33,244 nt of DNA from Pseudoselenomonas ruminantium (GTDB lineage Bacteria; Bacillota; Negativicutes; Selenomonadales; Selenomonadaceae), in the NCBI RefSeq assembly GCF_900104055.1, contig NZ_FNJQ01000034.1:1-33244 (forward strand), written 5' to 3'. Shown here in pieces: positions 7,950 through 16,565 of this stretch. Both the position numbers and the translations under genes were made by a program. The notes under the pieces are model-generated. The model was given only the letters and a program-made list of their open reading frames with translations, ran no database searches and was not told the DNA's origin. The number at the start of each line of letters is the position of its first letter. The stretch's first letter is position 1.

Positions 7950-8455
7950 CACTGAGCCCCCAGACAAAGCTGGCTGAAATAAGCGCGTGCCGCCGCCAGG
8001 TCCTTTTCGTCCGGATGACTGGCGGCACGCTCAATGCGGGCCAGGCGTTCCGGCGTCATGGCATGGGGATGCCCGGCAGGGAACATCTGCTTCATCATTG
8101 CCACCATTTCATCCGCCACCTTGCCCTGACAGATGAATCTGCCGACGACCTCACAGCCCTCGCCTAAAAGCGCCGCGCCGTTTTCAAGGCATTTTGCAGC
8201 ATGTTCTGAATCCGCTTCGGCTCCCAGTGTGGCAAAGATTGCCACCTTCTGATTAACCAAGCCTCCCAGATAGGCTTTCATCCTGGCATCAGCCGTGCCC
8301 CGGTCCACCCAGAAGCCCGCGATGACCAGATCAAAACCGGCAGCATCAGGATTTTCCTCCACGGGAACCGGGCAGATATGCAGCGCTTCCCCGATGGCAT
8401 TGGCAACCTTCCGCGTGTTGCCGGTCTTACTGGAATAGACTAACAGTATTTTCAT
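7949..8455 (-). CDS. Flavodoxin-family protein, likely redox partner of anaerobic heme degradation
   Basis: A 168-residue flavodoxin-like protein. The FMN phosphate loop SSKTGNTRKVA is at 8-18, the second strand is FDLVIAGFWVDRGTAD, and the third is KVAIFATLGAEADSEHA. The C-terminal 40 residues form a helical extension. It lies in the same transcript as the HutW/ChuW-type radical SAM enzyme, which needs an electron donor. Fusobacterium has the same pairing (HmuF with HmuW), and related flavodoxins (BilS) accompany bilirubin reductase. I infer it supplies electrons to heme ring opening or reduces the product. The sequence alone does not decide between these. It ends coupled to the permease start. 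Confidence 0.78.
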   Translation of the reverse strand: MKILLVYSSKTGNTRKVANAIGEALHICPVPVEENPDAAGFDLVIAGFWVDRGTADARMKAYLGGLVNQKVAIFATLGAEADSEHAAKCLENGAALLGEGCEVVGRFICQGKVADEMVAMMKQMFPAGHPHAMTPERLARIERAASHPDEKDLAAARAYFSQLCLGAQ

Positions 8456-8464
8456 ATTTTCCTC

Positions 8465-9265
8465 CTATTGCAGATCAAAATGTATGGGCACAGTCAAGGT
8501 TATGCTGCGCGCGGCACCATGGGTGAACGGGCAGGAATTTCTGACAGCCTGCATAGCCGCTTTATCCAAAAGACTGCTGCCTGACGAACCGCTGACATAA
8601 ACGCTTGCCAGACTTCCAGCCTCCGACAGGGTAACGGTTACACTGGCCACACCGGTCTCCCCGCGCTTGATGGCCATATAGGGATATTCCTTATTCGCCT
8701 CCACCCGGGCAGCAAAACGGCCGGCAATACTGCCCATGCTTTCCGTCGGAGCAGGTGCCGGCGCTGCTGCGTTGCCTGCAGAATCTATCCCGCCCGTACC
8801 GGCTGCGGATGTACCGCCTGAACCTGCAGCATCCGCCGCTGTCCCGCTGCCCGCTGCCGTTCCTGTGCCGTCGCTTTCCCCGAAGCTGCCTTCTGCGGCA
8901 GTTCCCGGTATTGCCGCCGGACTTTCCGCTATGGCTGTTTCCAGCCCCTCGTCCGCGGTTATGGCCCGCTGATGCATCATGGGCGCCGCCATAGGATTTT
9001 TGATAGCCGGCATGGCAGCAGGACTGCCGCCTGCCTCACCGCCCCCCGTCACCTGACTGACAGAGATCATCTCCACCGCAATCTCCGGCGTTGTCCTGAC
9101 CGGTTCATCCGCGGTGTAGAATGTCCCCAACAATAGGCAGACGGTGCCAATGCCCACAACATGGCAGATACTGGAGAGTGGCAGCGGTCTTAGGCAAAGC
9201 TTCCAACTCAGCCTATGCCCCCTCTTCTGATGAAGATCTTTCTTCACGGACAACGTATAATCCAT
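8465..9265 (-). CDS. tonB: Energy transducer TonB (first paralogue, between hutW and the flavodoxin gene)
   Basis: A 266-residue TonB-like protein. It has a cytoplasmic start of about 33 residues, one membrane helix (about 34-52, SICHVVGIGTVCLLLGTF) and a long low-complexity periplasmic span rich in Gly, Ala, Ser and Thr in place of the usual Pro-Lys repeats. A compact C-terminal domain follows from about residue 190 (YPYMAIKRGETGVASVTVTL ... VPIHFDLQ). TonB couples the ExbB/ExbD proton motor to the outer-membrane receptors. AAGGAGAGG lies just before the ATG, and a Fur-like box sits 22 bp upstream, so it may have its own iron-controlled promoter. The second TonB at 10945 shares the plan but not the sequence of the linker. 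Confidence 0.85.
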   Translation of the reverse strand: MDYTLSVKKDLHQKRGHRLSWKLCLRPLPLSSICHVVGIGTVCLLLGTFYTADEPVRTTPEIAVEMISVSQVTGGGEAGGSPAAMPAIKNPMAAPMMHQRAITADEGLETAIAESPAAIPGTAAEGSFGESDGTGTAAGSGTAADAAGSGGTSAAGTGGIDSAGNAAAPAPAPTESMGSIAGRFAARVEANKEYPYMAIKRGETGVASVTVTLSEAGSLASVYVSGSSGSSLLDKAAMQAVRNSCPFTHGAARSITLTVPIHFDLQ

Positions 9266-9286
9266 AGCCCTCTCCTTATTTAATAT

Positions 9287-9301
9287 AAATAATCATTATC
9301 A
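9287..9301 (-). promoter_or_regulatory. Internal Fur-like box upstream of tonB
   Basis: On the minus strand the site reads TGATAATGATTATTT, 13 of 15 positions of the 7-1-7 Fur consensus TGATAATNATTATCA. It lies in the 46-bp gap between hutW and tonB, 22 bp before the tonB start, over a weak TTTACT/TTAAAT promoter-like pair. Confidence 0.55.
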
Positions 9302-9311
9302 GTAAAAACGA

Positions 9312-10904
9312 TCAGTTTCCTGTTCTCTGCAGCATTTTTTCCCGCATGGCGGGGGGCATGCCTGCGAGCATGCTCTGCAAAGTCTCCTTGCTTGAATGCC
9401 GGAGCATCATGCGTACCGCTGCCGGAATCTTACTGACCATTTGCCGGCGTTTTTCCGCCGTACTATCCGGCAGCATCTCCGCCAGGACCTCATCCAGTGC
9501 CTCCCCGGCCTTGCCATTGATCTCTTCGGCAGGCGCTTCAGCCTGTTCCTCCCATAGCACCTGCACACATTCCACGAGACTCTGCGTCAGACTGATATAC
9601 CAGAACTCGCCGGCTTTAGTCAGACGGTAAACACCCAGGTCCTCCTGCAAAAGCCCCCGCTCCTGCCAAAGAGTCAGCACTGTTTCCAGGTCTTCCAGGC
9701 GATTATCTGCAATCAGCAGGCGGCGGAAATCCACAAAACCCTTTTCCAGATCACGGATAATATCATCACAGATCCGGCCCAGCTTTGCCTCCACCTGATG
9801 GCCAGCCATCATGATGGGCTTTTTGCCTTCTGTCCGGTCGGCCTGATAAGCTGGCAGCGCCCGCTGATTCATGAAACTGATGCCGCCAAAGTGTCCGCCA
9901 GCCCCGCAGCCAAAGGCATAGACATCGGCGCCGGCCTTGGCCAGGGTATTATAGAGGCTACGCTCCCGTTTCGTACGCCGCCAGTGACAGAGGCTCAGCC
10001 TTTCCACTCCTTCAGCCAACAGATAGTCCCGGGCGGCGATATACATATCCGCCTGCCCCGCAATATCCGTGCAAGGCGGCACCACACCATTCTCTACGGC
10101 CTTGGCCAAAGGCCCGCCGGGAAAGATATTGAGCTGATAGAGGTCCATGCCATCCACATCTGCCTCAGCCAAAGTCTTCACATCCTCCAGCCACATAGCC
10201 AAAGTCTGCCCCGGCAGGCCATAGATCAGATCCACGATTACCGTCACATCATAGCTTTTCAAAAGCCGCAGCCGCCGCAATACCTCTTCCCGGGTATCAA
10301 TGCGGCCAATACGCTGGCGCAGAGCGGTATCAAAGGACTGTACACCCAAAGAAATACGGTTGACACCATATTGCAGCCAGGTCTCGATCTTTTCGGGCAC
10401 CAAATCATGGATGCGCCCTTCTAAGGTCACTTCGCAGAACTGTGTCAGACAAAACGATTGCTGCAAGGTTTGCAGCAAAGCTGCTACATTGGCCGGCGAC
10501 AGGGATGTCGGCGTACCGCCGCCAATGAAAACAGCGTCAATGGGGGTTCCCTGTAACTGCGTTGTCTGCGCCTCAGCCCTGATTTCCGCCAGCAGATGCT
10601 GGATATAAACATCTTCCACCTCCTGCCTGCTGGCATTCTGGTAAAATCCGCAGTAGAGGCATTTGGTCTGACAGAAGGGAATATGGATGTAGAGCGCATG
10701 CTGACGGCTCATATCAGCCTGCTTTCCCAAAGCCGCCTGATAAGCATCCTGCTGGCGTCCCTGCTCGAGGGGCGCGCCGATCAGCCCCGCATGGACCACC
10801 CGCTTGCTGGCAAAAGCCTGATGCAGCGGATCTGCAGTTTCCCTGCCCAATAATACTGCCCGCTTCTCTGGCGTCAGTTCCGCCAGATATGTTCCTAACT
10901 TCAT
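9312..10904 (-). CDS. hutW: HutW/ChuW-family radical SAM enzyme (anaerobic heme degradation, anaerobilin synthase-like)
   Basis: A 530-residue HemN-related radical SAM protein. The iron-sulfur motif CQTKCLYC (Cys 78, 82, 85) is followed by FIGGGTPTSL (about 127-136), RISLGVQSFD, VDLIYGLPGQ and the MDLYQLNIFPGGPLAKAV block, all as in HutW/ChuW and not in the coproporphyrinogen oxidase. ChuW opens the heme ring by radical methyl transfer without oxygen, freeing iron. The ATG at 10904 has AGGAG 10 nt upstream. An ATG at 10928 lacks a good site. About 85 C-terminal residues extend past the usual length (ChuW is about 445), with an acidic linker and a helical end from about 477. Context with TonB, receptors and flavodoxin supports the role strongly. 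Confidence 0.85.
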   Translation of the reverse strand: MKLGTYLAELTPEKRAVLLGRETADPLHQAFASKRVVHAGLIGAPLEQGRQQDAYQAALGKQADMSRQHALYIHIPFCQTKCLYCGFYQNASRQEVEDVYIQHLLAEIRAEAQTTQLQGTPIDAVFIGGGTPTSLSPANVAALLQTLQQSFCLTQFCEVTLEGRIHDLVPEKIETWLQYGVNRISLGVQSFDTALRQRIGRIDTREEVLRRLRLLKSYDVTVIVDLIYGLPGQTLAMWLEDVKTLAEADVDGMDLYQLNIFPGGPLAKAVENGVVPPCTDIAGQADMYIAARDYLLAEGVERLSLCHWRRTKRERSLYNTLAKAGADVYAFGCGAGGHFGGISFMNQRALPAYQADRTEGKKPIMMAGHQVEAKLGRICDDIIRDLEKGFVDFRRLLIADNRLEDLETVLTLWQERGLLQEDLGVYRLTKAGEFWYISLTQSLVECVQVLWEEQAEAPAEEINGKAGEALDEVLAEMLPDSTAEKRRQMVSKIPAAVRMMLRHSSKETLQSMLAGMPPAMREKMLQRTGN

Positions 10905-10944
10905 AACTTTCGTTCTCCTGTTGATCATTTCTATCCATGATTAT

Positions 10945-11757
10945 TTACGGCTGAAAAATCACGTGTTTCTCAAAGGGCACACGAATATTGACGCCCTGAT
11001 AATAAATCGGGGCAAAACGCATACTCCAAAGTGCCTCCTGCGCCGCTTCACGGAAGCCAAGCTTCGGCGGGCTGTTCAAAATGGTCACGCTTTCCACGCT
11101 GCCATCCAGCCCCACCATAATCCTGGCCACCACTTCCACCACATTGCTATAACCAATACTGCGGGCTTCCTCGGGATAAACCGCATTGGCATCCCGCAGT
11201 AATTGATAGTCTATCCCTGCAGCACTGGCGGCAGTATAGGTGCCATCACCATTAGGTGTAAAACCTGCGCCCAGTCCCTGGGATGTCCCCGTACCGCTGC
11301 CGCCGGTTCCCTCAGCACTGCCACTGCCGTTATCTCCGTCCGTACTGCCGCCATTCGCGCCAACACCAGCAGAGCCTTTGCCGTCCACTTCTGCCCCTGT
11401 TGAAGCTGCATCTATTGCCGCGGTGGCTTCTTCAACAGCGTTTTCTCTGTCAGCAGCTGAAACGGCAGGATTGCTGGCGGCTTCAGCTGAATGTCCCCGC
11501 AGGCTTTGCAGTTTTTCCACCGCTGCCACGGAGGCCGTTTTTATCGCCGGCCCCATTTTAGGGGCTTCGCCGCCAGCTTCCGAGCCGCCTGCCATACTGG
11601 CCACTGCAGTTTCCGCTACAAAGCCCACCTCAATAGCAGGCTTCTCCTCCGGCTCGCCTGACAGCCAGCCCAGCCCTGCAAATGCCAGAAGGGCAATGAG
11701 CAGGCCATGAACACCTGCCGCCAACCCCAGATAATAATTCCAACTTCGCTTTCTCAT
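10945..11757 (-). CDS. tonB: Energy transducer TonB (second paralogue, next to exbD)
   Basis: A 270-residue TonB. A short basic cytoplasmic start is followed by one membrane helix (about 10-30, LGLAAGVHGLLIALLAFAGL) and a periplasmic spacer rich in Gly, Ala, Ser and Asp. The classic C-terminal fold runs from about 190 (YPEEARSIGYSNVVEVVARI ... LGFREAAQEALWSMRFAPIY). It starts 12 bp after exbD, so ExbB, ExbD and this TonB form the standard three-part motor. The Pro-Lys linker of E. coli TonB is replaced by a Gly/Ser-rich linker here. Confidence 0.88.
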   Translation of the reverse strand: MRKRSWNYYLGLAAGVHGLLIALLAFAGLGWLSGEPEEKPAIEVGFVAETAVASMAGGSEAGGEAPKMGPAIKTASVAAVEKLQSLRGHSAEAASNPAVSAADRENAVEEATAAIDAASTGAEVDGKGSAGVGANGGSTDGDNGSGSAEGTGGSGTGTSQGLGAGFTPNGDGTYTAASAAGIDYQLLRDANAVYPEEARSIGYSNVVEVVARIMVGLDGSVESVTILNSPPKLGFREAAQEALWSMRFAPIYYQGVNIRVPFEKHVIFQP

Positions 11758-11769
11758 CCCATCATCCCA

Positions 11770-12174
11770 TCATCCTTTGGTATCTGTCGCAATATACACC
11801 TTGCTGATACCGAGATTCTTGATCATATCCATGACCTGTACTACTTTGCCATAATCAGCGGCCGCATCTCCGCGCAGGATAACGGACAAATCTCCCTGCT
11901 GCTTTTTTTCCCAGAGACGGCTCTCCAGATCAGCAAGTTTCATCTTTTCCTGTTCATAGTAAACGGCCCCGTCAGCAGTGACGGTGATGGGAATATTCTC
12001 CACCATGCTGACTTTAGCTGTAGTGGCCTGCGGCAACGTCAGCGGCACACTCTTCTGCACCACCATGGTCAGCATGCTCATCATAAAGAACACCAACAGG
12101 AAAAAGATGATATCAATCATCGGAATGATCATCAGGCGTGGTTTTTCCTCATTAGTAGTCAGATCAATGCGCAT
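11770..12174 (-). CDS. exbD: Biopolymer transport protein ExbD
   Basis: A 134-residue protein with one N-terminal membrane helix and a periplasmic domain. The segment MIPMIDIIFFLLVFFMMSML carries the conserved proton-path Asp (IDIIF) of the ExbD/TolR family. The periplasmic part ends with DYGKVVQVMDMIKNLGISKVYIATD, a typical ExbD tail. The ATG at 12174 has GGAGGG 8 nt upstream and overlaps the exbB stop by 11 bp. An in-frame ATG at 12198 deeper in exbB lacks such a site. It works with ExbB as the proton motor driving TonB. Confidence 0.92.
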   Translation of the reverse strand: MRIDLTTNEEKPRLMIIPMIDIIFFLLVFFMMSMLTMVVQKSVPLTLPQATTAKVSMVENIPITVTADGAVYYEQEKMKLADLESRLWEKKQQGDLSVILRGDAAADYGKVVQVMDMIKNLGISKVYIATDTKG

Positions 12175-12769
12175 CGTCACTACCCTCCGCCGCTGCATAC
12201 ATCATGGACACATATTCCACATCAGCAATGATGTTATTGGCCTTGTGCGAAAGGCAGGCATAGAGACACAGCGCCAGTATCGCGACCAAAAGCCCCGTAG
12301 CCGTAGCAATCAGCGCCTCACCCACACCACCGGTGATGGCAAAAGGTTCCCCATCGGCCACATTCAACACGGAAAAGGACTGGATCATGCCCGTAACTGT
12401 GCCCAGCAGCCCCAGCAGCGGTGCCATAGTCACAATCACGCTCAGGTATTCCAAATACTGCCTGAGGTCCAGCGCCTTGCGCTTGGCCGCCGCACATACC
12501 ACTTCTTCCCGGCTGCCAAATTTTTCTTCTTCCATGGCGGTAAGGATAACTTCTCCGGGCGCCCCCGCCATCCTGCAGAGATTTTCGGCCTGCTCCCTGT
12601 TGCCGGACTGCAAAAGTTCATGGATCTGACCGGAAAAATCCTCCACCTGCAAACGTTCCTTACGATAGTAAGCGAAACGCTCAAACGCAATAGTCACCGC
12701 AATGATAGACGCCAGCATGATGGGATACATGACCAGACCGCCCTTTTGAAACAATGCAAAAAACTCCAT
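12164..12769 (-). CDS. exbB: MotA/TolQ/ExbB proton channel family protein ExbB
   Basis: A 201-residue membrane protein. An N-terminal helix (MYPIMLASIIAVTIAFERF) leads to a cytoplasmic region, then the two conserved helices. The block YLSVIVTMAPLLGLLGTVTGMIQSF and the following GEALIATATGLLVAILALCLY match ExbB/TolQ closely. It has GGAG 8 nt before the ATG and lies 20 bp after the first receptor gene. Together with ExbD and TonB it powers both receptors encoded in this operon. Confidence 0.92.
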   Translation of the reverse strand: MEFFALFQKGGLVMYPIMLASIIAVTIAFERFAYYRKERLQVEDFSGQIHELLQSGNREQAENLCRMAGAPGEVILTAMEEEKFGSREEVVCAAAKRKALDLRQYLEYLSVIVTMAPLLGLLGTVTGMIQSFSVLNVADGEPFAITGGVGEALIATATGLLVAILALCLYACLSHKANNIIADVEYVSMMYAAAEGSDDAH

Positions 12770-12788
12770 GATGATTCTCCTTTACTAT

Positions 12789-14882
12789 TTAAAACTTATA
12801 ATTCATGCCCACAAAGTAAGTACGTTCAGATCCGGGTACCAAGGTAGCCGTAGCACCACCAGCCGAATCGTATTCATAGTAGTCCTTGCCAAGAACGTTG
12901 CTCACACCGCCGTACCAGGCCATATCCTTATTCTGCTGAAACTTGAAACTCAAATCCAGGAGTCCATAAGAATGGACGACATTGCCGTCTTCATGACGGT
13001 CACTTTCCTTGATAAAGTTATTGTACTTACCAAAGAATGTATACTTGGCATTGACACTCCACTGCTTGTCAAATTTGTAATCAGCAGAGAGCAATACCTT
13101 ATGCTGAGGCACGGCCTTCAGCCCACTATTGGTAAAGTCAATCTCATTCGCGCCATGAGATGCCATCAGGGAACGGCCCTGAGCAGTATAATCCCTGCGC
13201 CCATGCAGATAAGTGTAACCTTCCTGCAGGTGCAGCTTACCCAATCTCTGGAAAAAACTGGTTTCCACGCCCCGACGCTTGGTATTGTACATGTTATAAG
13301 TCTTGTACTCCCAGCCATATGCTCCCTTGAAATAAGGCCGCTCCAACTCGTTATTGGTTTCTGAAGCGAATAGTGTCAGGCTCACCGTGGAAATGCCCCA
13401 TTTATCCCTCAGACCCATTTCCCAAAGATTATAACGTTCCTCCTGTGCGCTTGTTGCCGCATAGACTTTTTTACTTCTGTCCGAATACACCTCGTCACAG
13501 ATCTGCAAGCCATCCGGACTTGTATAACCACGCTCATAACGCAGGAACACCTTGCCCAGATCACTATAGTTATAACCTACAGAAAGTTCCCCGGCTGTAT
13601 TCCACCGGTTGGATGAATCTACTCCGCCTATGGGACGAGTTGCCGTGCCGCCATCCTTATCAAATTTCCAGATCAGCTTTTCCCGCCGCAGTCCCTGTGT
13701 ATAAGTAAAACGTCCACGTTTCATCTTATTTAGCAGATACAAAGCTTCCGTGGTCTTATCGTAGTTGAAATCCATCAACTTGCCCTTAGCCGTGGTTTTA
13801 TACTTCAAATGGGATTCCTGTTCAAACAGATCCAAGCCGAGCAACAGTGAATCCTGTTTGCCATAGGCCCAGTCCAGACGCATGCGCGAGCCATAAGATT
13901 TCGTCTTCATCTTCCCGTCAAAGAATTTCGTATTGGTATAATAACCATCCGTATAAAAGAAATCCCCGCTGTACTTCAGCTTCCTGCCGAAATTCTGGTT
14001 ATAACTCATATTGTAAGTGTTCAGCAAACGATCACCATTCAGGTAATCACTGGCCTTATCCGGCCGGTAGTTATGACCATATTTATCAATCTTCCAGCGG
14101 CTCACATTCTGCAGGAACTTACTGTCCTCATCCAGATGGCTGTAACGGAAAGCAATACTATGATCCTTATCCGCATCATAGCGGAATCCACCATAGGCAT
14201 AATTGCTCTTGCGGTAGGTGTCAACAAAGAATAGATCACGATCCAGACGGGCAAAACCAGCCTGTACAGCCATCTTGTCTCCTGCCCTGGTGCCAAAATT
14301 CACGCTGGCCCGGTAACCATCGGAATTCCACTCCGTATTGACGCTGCTTTGCGGCTTCTGTAAAGAACGCAGATTCGTCGTGATATTGATAATGCCGCCA
14401 GCGGCACCGCTGCCGTAAATCACCGAACCGCCGCCAGGGATGATTTCAATCTTTTCAATCTGCTCCACAGGCACATAGTCATAGTTATTGGGCAAGGGAT
14501 GATTCACCATGGTCGTAACAGGCGCGCCATCCACCAAAACCTGAATATTGCGGGTTGCCTGATCACTTCCCTGGCCCCTTATATCAACCTGGCCCCAGCC
14601 TGTAGCCCCCACATTGATGCTCGGCTGGTCCTTCAGCACATCTGAAATGCTCTTATAGCCCTTCTCCTCCATATCCTTTTTCGTGATCACGATAATCTGC
14701 TTCGTATCCCGCAGCTTTTCTACCTCCACATAGCCCGGCCGCACATAACTGTCATTCAGGCGAATGGTTTCCTTAACAGTATTTTCTGCCGCTGCAACAG
14801 TCCCCATATCTGCCGCCCAAACATTACTGACTGCCAAAATCCCCAGAGCGATAAGCCCCGCCAACTTCCTGCTTTTCGTCAT
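12789..14882 (-). CDS. TonB-dependent outer-membrane receptor (first gene of the iron/heme operon)
   Basis: A 697-residue receptor with a signal peptide (MTKSRKLAGLIALGILAVSN, Ala-rich cleavage site about 23-24), a plug domain (about 55-180: VDIRGQGSDQATRNIQVLVDGAP, IIPGGGSVIYGSGAAGGIINI) and a barrel ending in YKF. It lacks the YRAP/NPDL pair of the other receptor, and the matching region reads YTSPDGLQICDE. It therefore probably takes a different substrate such as a ferric siderophore or another hemoprotein. A GGAGGATG site precedes the start. It is directly controlled by the consensus promoter and Fur box upstream and is the first gene of the operon. Confidence 0.85.
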   Translation of the reverse strand: MTKSRKLAGLIALGILAVSNVWAADMGTVAAAENTVKETIRLNDSYVRPGYVEVEKLRDTKQIIVITKKDMEEKGYKSISDVLKDQPSINVGATGWGQVDIRGQGSDQATRNIQVLVDGAPVTTMVNHPLPNNYDYVPVEQIEKIEIIPGGGSVIYGSGAAGGIINITTNLRSLQKPQSSVNTEWNSDGYRASVNFGTRAGDKMAVQAGFARLDRDLFFVDTYRKSNYAYGGFRYDADKDHSIAFRYSHLDEDSKFLQNVSRWKIDKYGHNYRPDKASDYLNGDRLLNTYNMSYNQNFGRKLKYSGDFFYTDGYYTNTKFFDGKMKTKSYGSRMRLDWAYGKQDSLLLGLDLFEQESHLKYKTTAKGKLMDFNYDKTTEALYLLNKMKRGRFTYTQGLRREKLIWKFDKDGGTATRPIGGVDSSNRWNTAGELSVGYNYSDLGKVFLRYERGYTSPDGLQICDEVYSDRSKKVYAATSAQEERYNLWEMGLRDKWGISTVSLTLFASETNNELERPYFKGAYGWEYKTYNMYNTKRRGVETSFFQRLGKLHLQEGYTYLHGRRDYTAQGRSLMASHGANEIDFTNSGLKAVPQHKVLLSADYKFDKQWSVNAKYTFFGKYNNFIKESDRHEDGNVVHSYGLLDLSFKFQQNKDMAWYGGVSNVLGKDYYEYDSAGGATATLVPGSERTYFVGMNYKF

Positions 14883-14934
14883 TCTCTAATCATCCTCCAA
14901 AAATGAATTCAATTCATAATTGAATTCTATTCAT

Positions 14935-14955
14935 AATTGATAATCATTATCAATT
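14935..14955 (-). promoter_or_regulatory. Fur box at the start of the iron/heme operon
   Basis: A perfect 21-bp palindrome: arms AATTGATAAT and ATTATCAATT around a central C. The core GATAATCATTATC is the canonical Fur site. It lies a few bases past the -10 element, so bound Fur would block transcription when iron is plentiful. Confidence 0.88.
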
Positions 14956-14966
14956 GCACGTTGACT

Positions 14967-14995
14967 ATATTATCAGCATTGATTATTATTGTCAA
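14967..14995 (-). promoter_or_regulatory. Promoter of the iron/heme operon
   Basis: On the minus strand TTGACA (14995-14990), a 17-bp spacer and TAATAT (14972-14967). It is followed at once by the Fur palindrome and about 80 bp later by the first receptor gene. Confidence 0.75.
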
Positions 14996-15003
14996 TACCA
15001 GCT

Positions 15004-15043
15004 AAAAAAAAAGAGCAAACCCGGCCTGTGAGCAGGGTTTGCT
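15004..15043 (-). terminator. Terminator of the enolase gene
   Basis: On the minus strand a 9-bp stem AGCAAACCC/GGGTTTGCT with a 12-nt loop is followed by a C and nine T residues. It lies 16 bp beyond the enolase stop. Confidence 0.85.
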
Positions 15044-15059
15044 TGCTTGCAAATATCCG

Positions 15060-16421
<1,362 letters not shown>

Positions 16422-16422
16422 T

Positions 16423-16438
16423 TATTATCATTATCATT
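16423..16438 (-). promoter_or_regulatory. Fur-like GATAAT array in the eno/diguanylate cyclase intergenic region
   Basis: On the minus strand the sequence reads AATGATAATGATAATAAC across 16423-16440, two of the three hexamers of the classical 19-bp Fur box. It sits immediately upstream of the enolase -35 element and about 60 bp upstream of the divergent promoter. A role in iron control is an inference. Confidence 0.4.
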
Positions 16439-16495
16439 TTGCTTTATGATATTTTCTTTTATCGACACAATTAGTTCTTTAGTCCTATTTTTAAC

Positions 16496-16524
16496 TTGCA
16501 AGCGGCTTATTGAATTGTTATAAT
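16496..16524 (+). promoter_or_regulatory. Promoter of the diguanylate cyclase gene
   Basis: TTGCAA (16496-16501), a 17-bp spacer and TATAAT (16519-16524) preceded by an extended TG. It lies about 40 bp before the AAGGAG site and the ATG at 16566. Confidence 0.75.
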
Positions 16525-16565
16525 TGAATATAGTTTACGGAACAATGTAGTTTAAGGAGTTTCTT

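Noticed and set aside
2581-14882. Cobalamin (BtuB/BtuF) transport locus
   Set aside because: No cobalamin riboswitch is seen before the genes. The Fur box, the HutW-like enzyme and the YRAP/NPDL receptor favour iron and heme.
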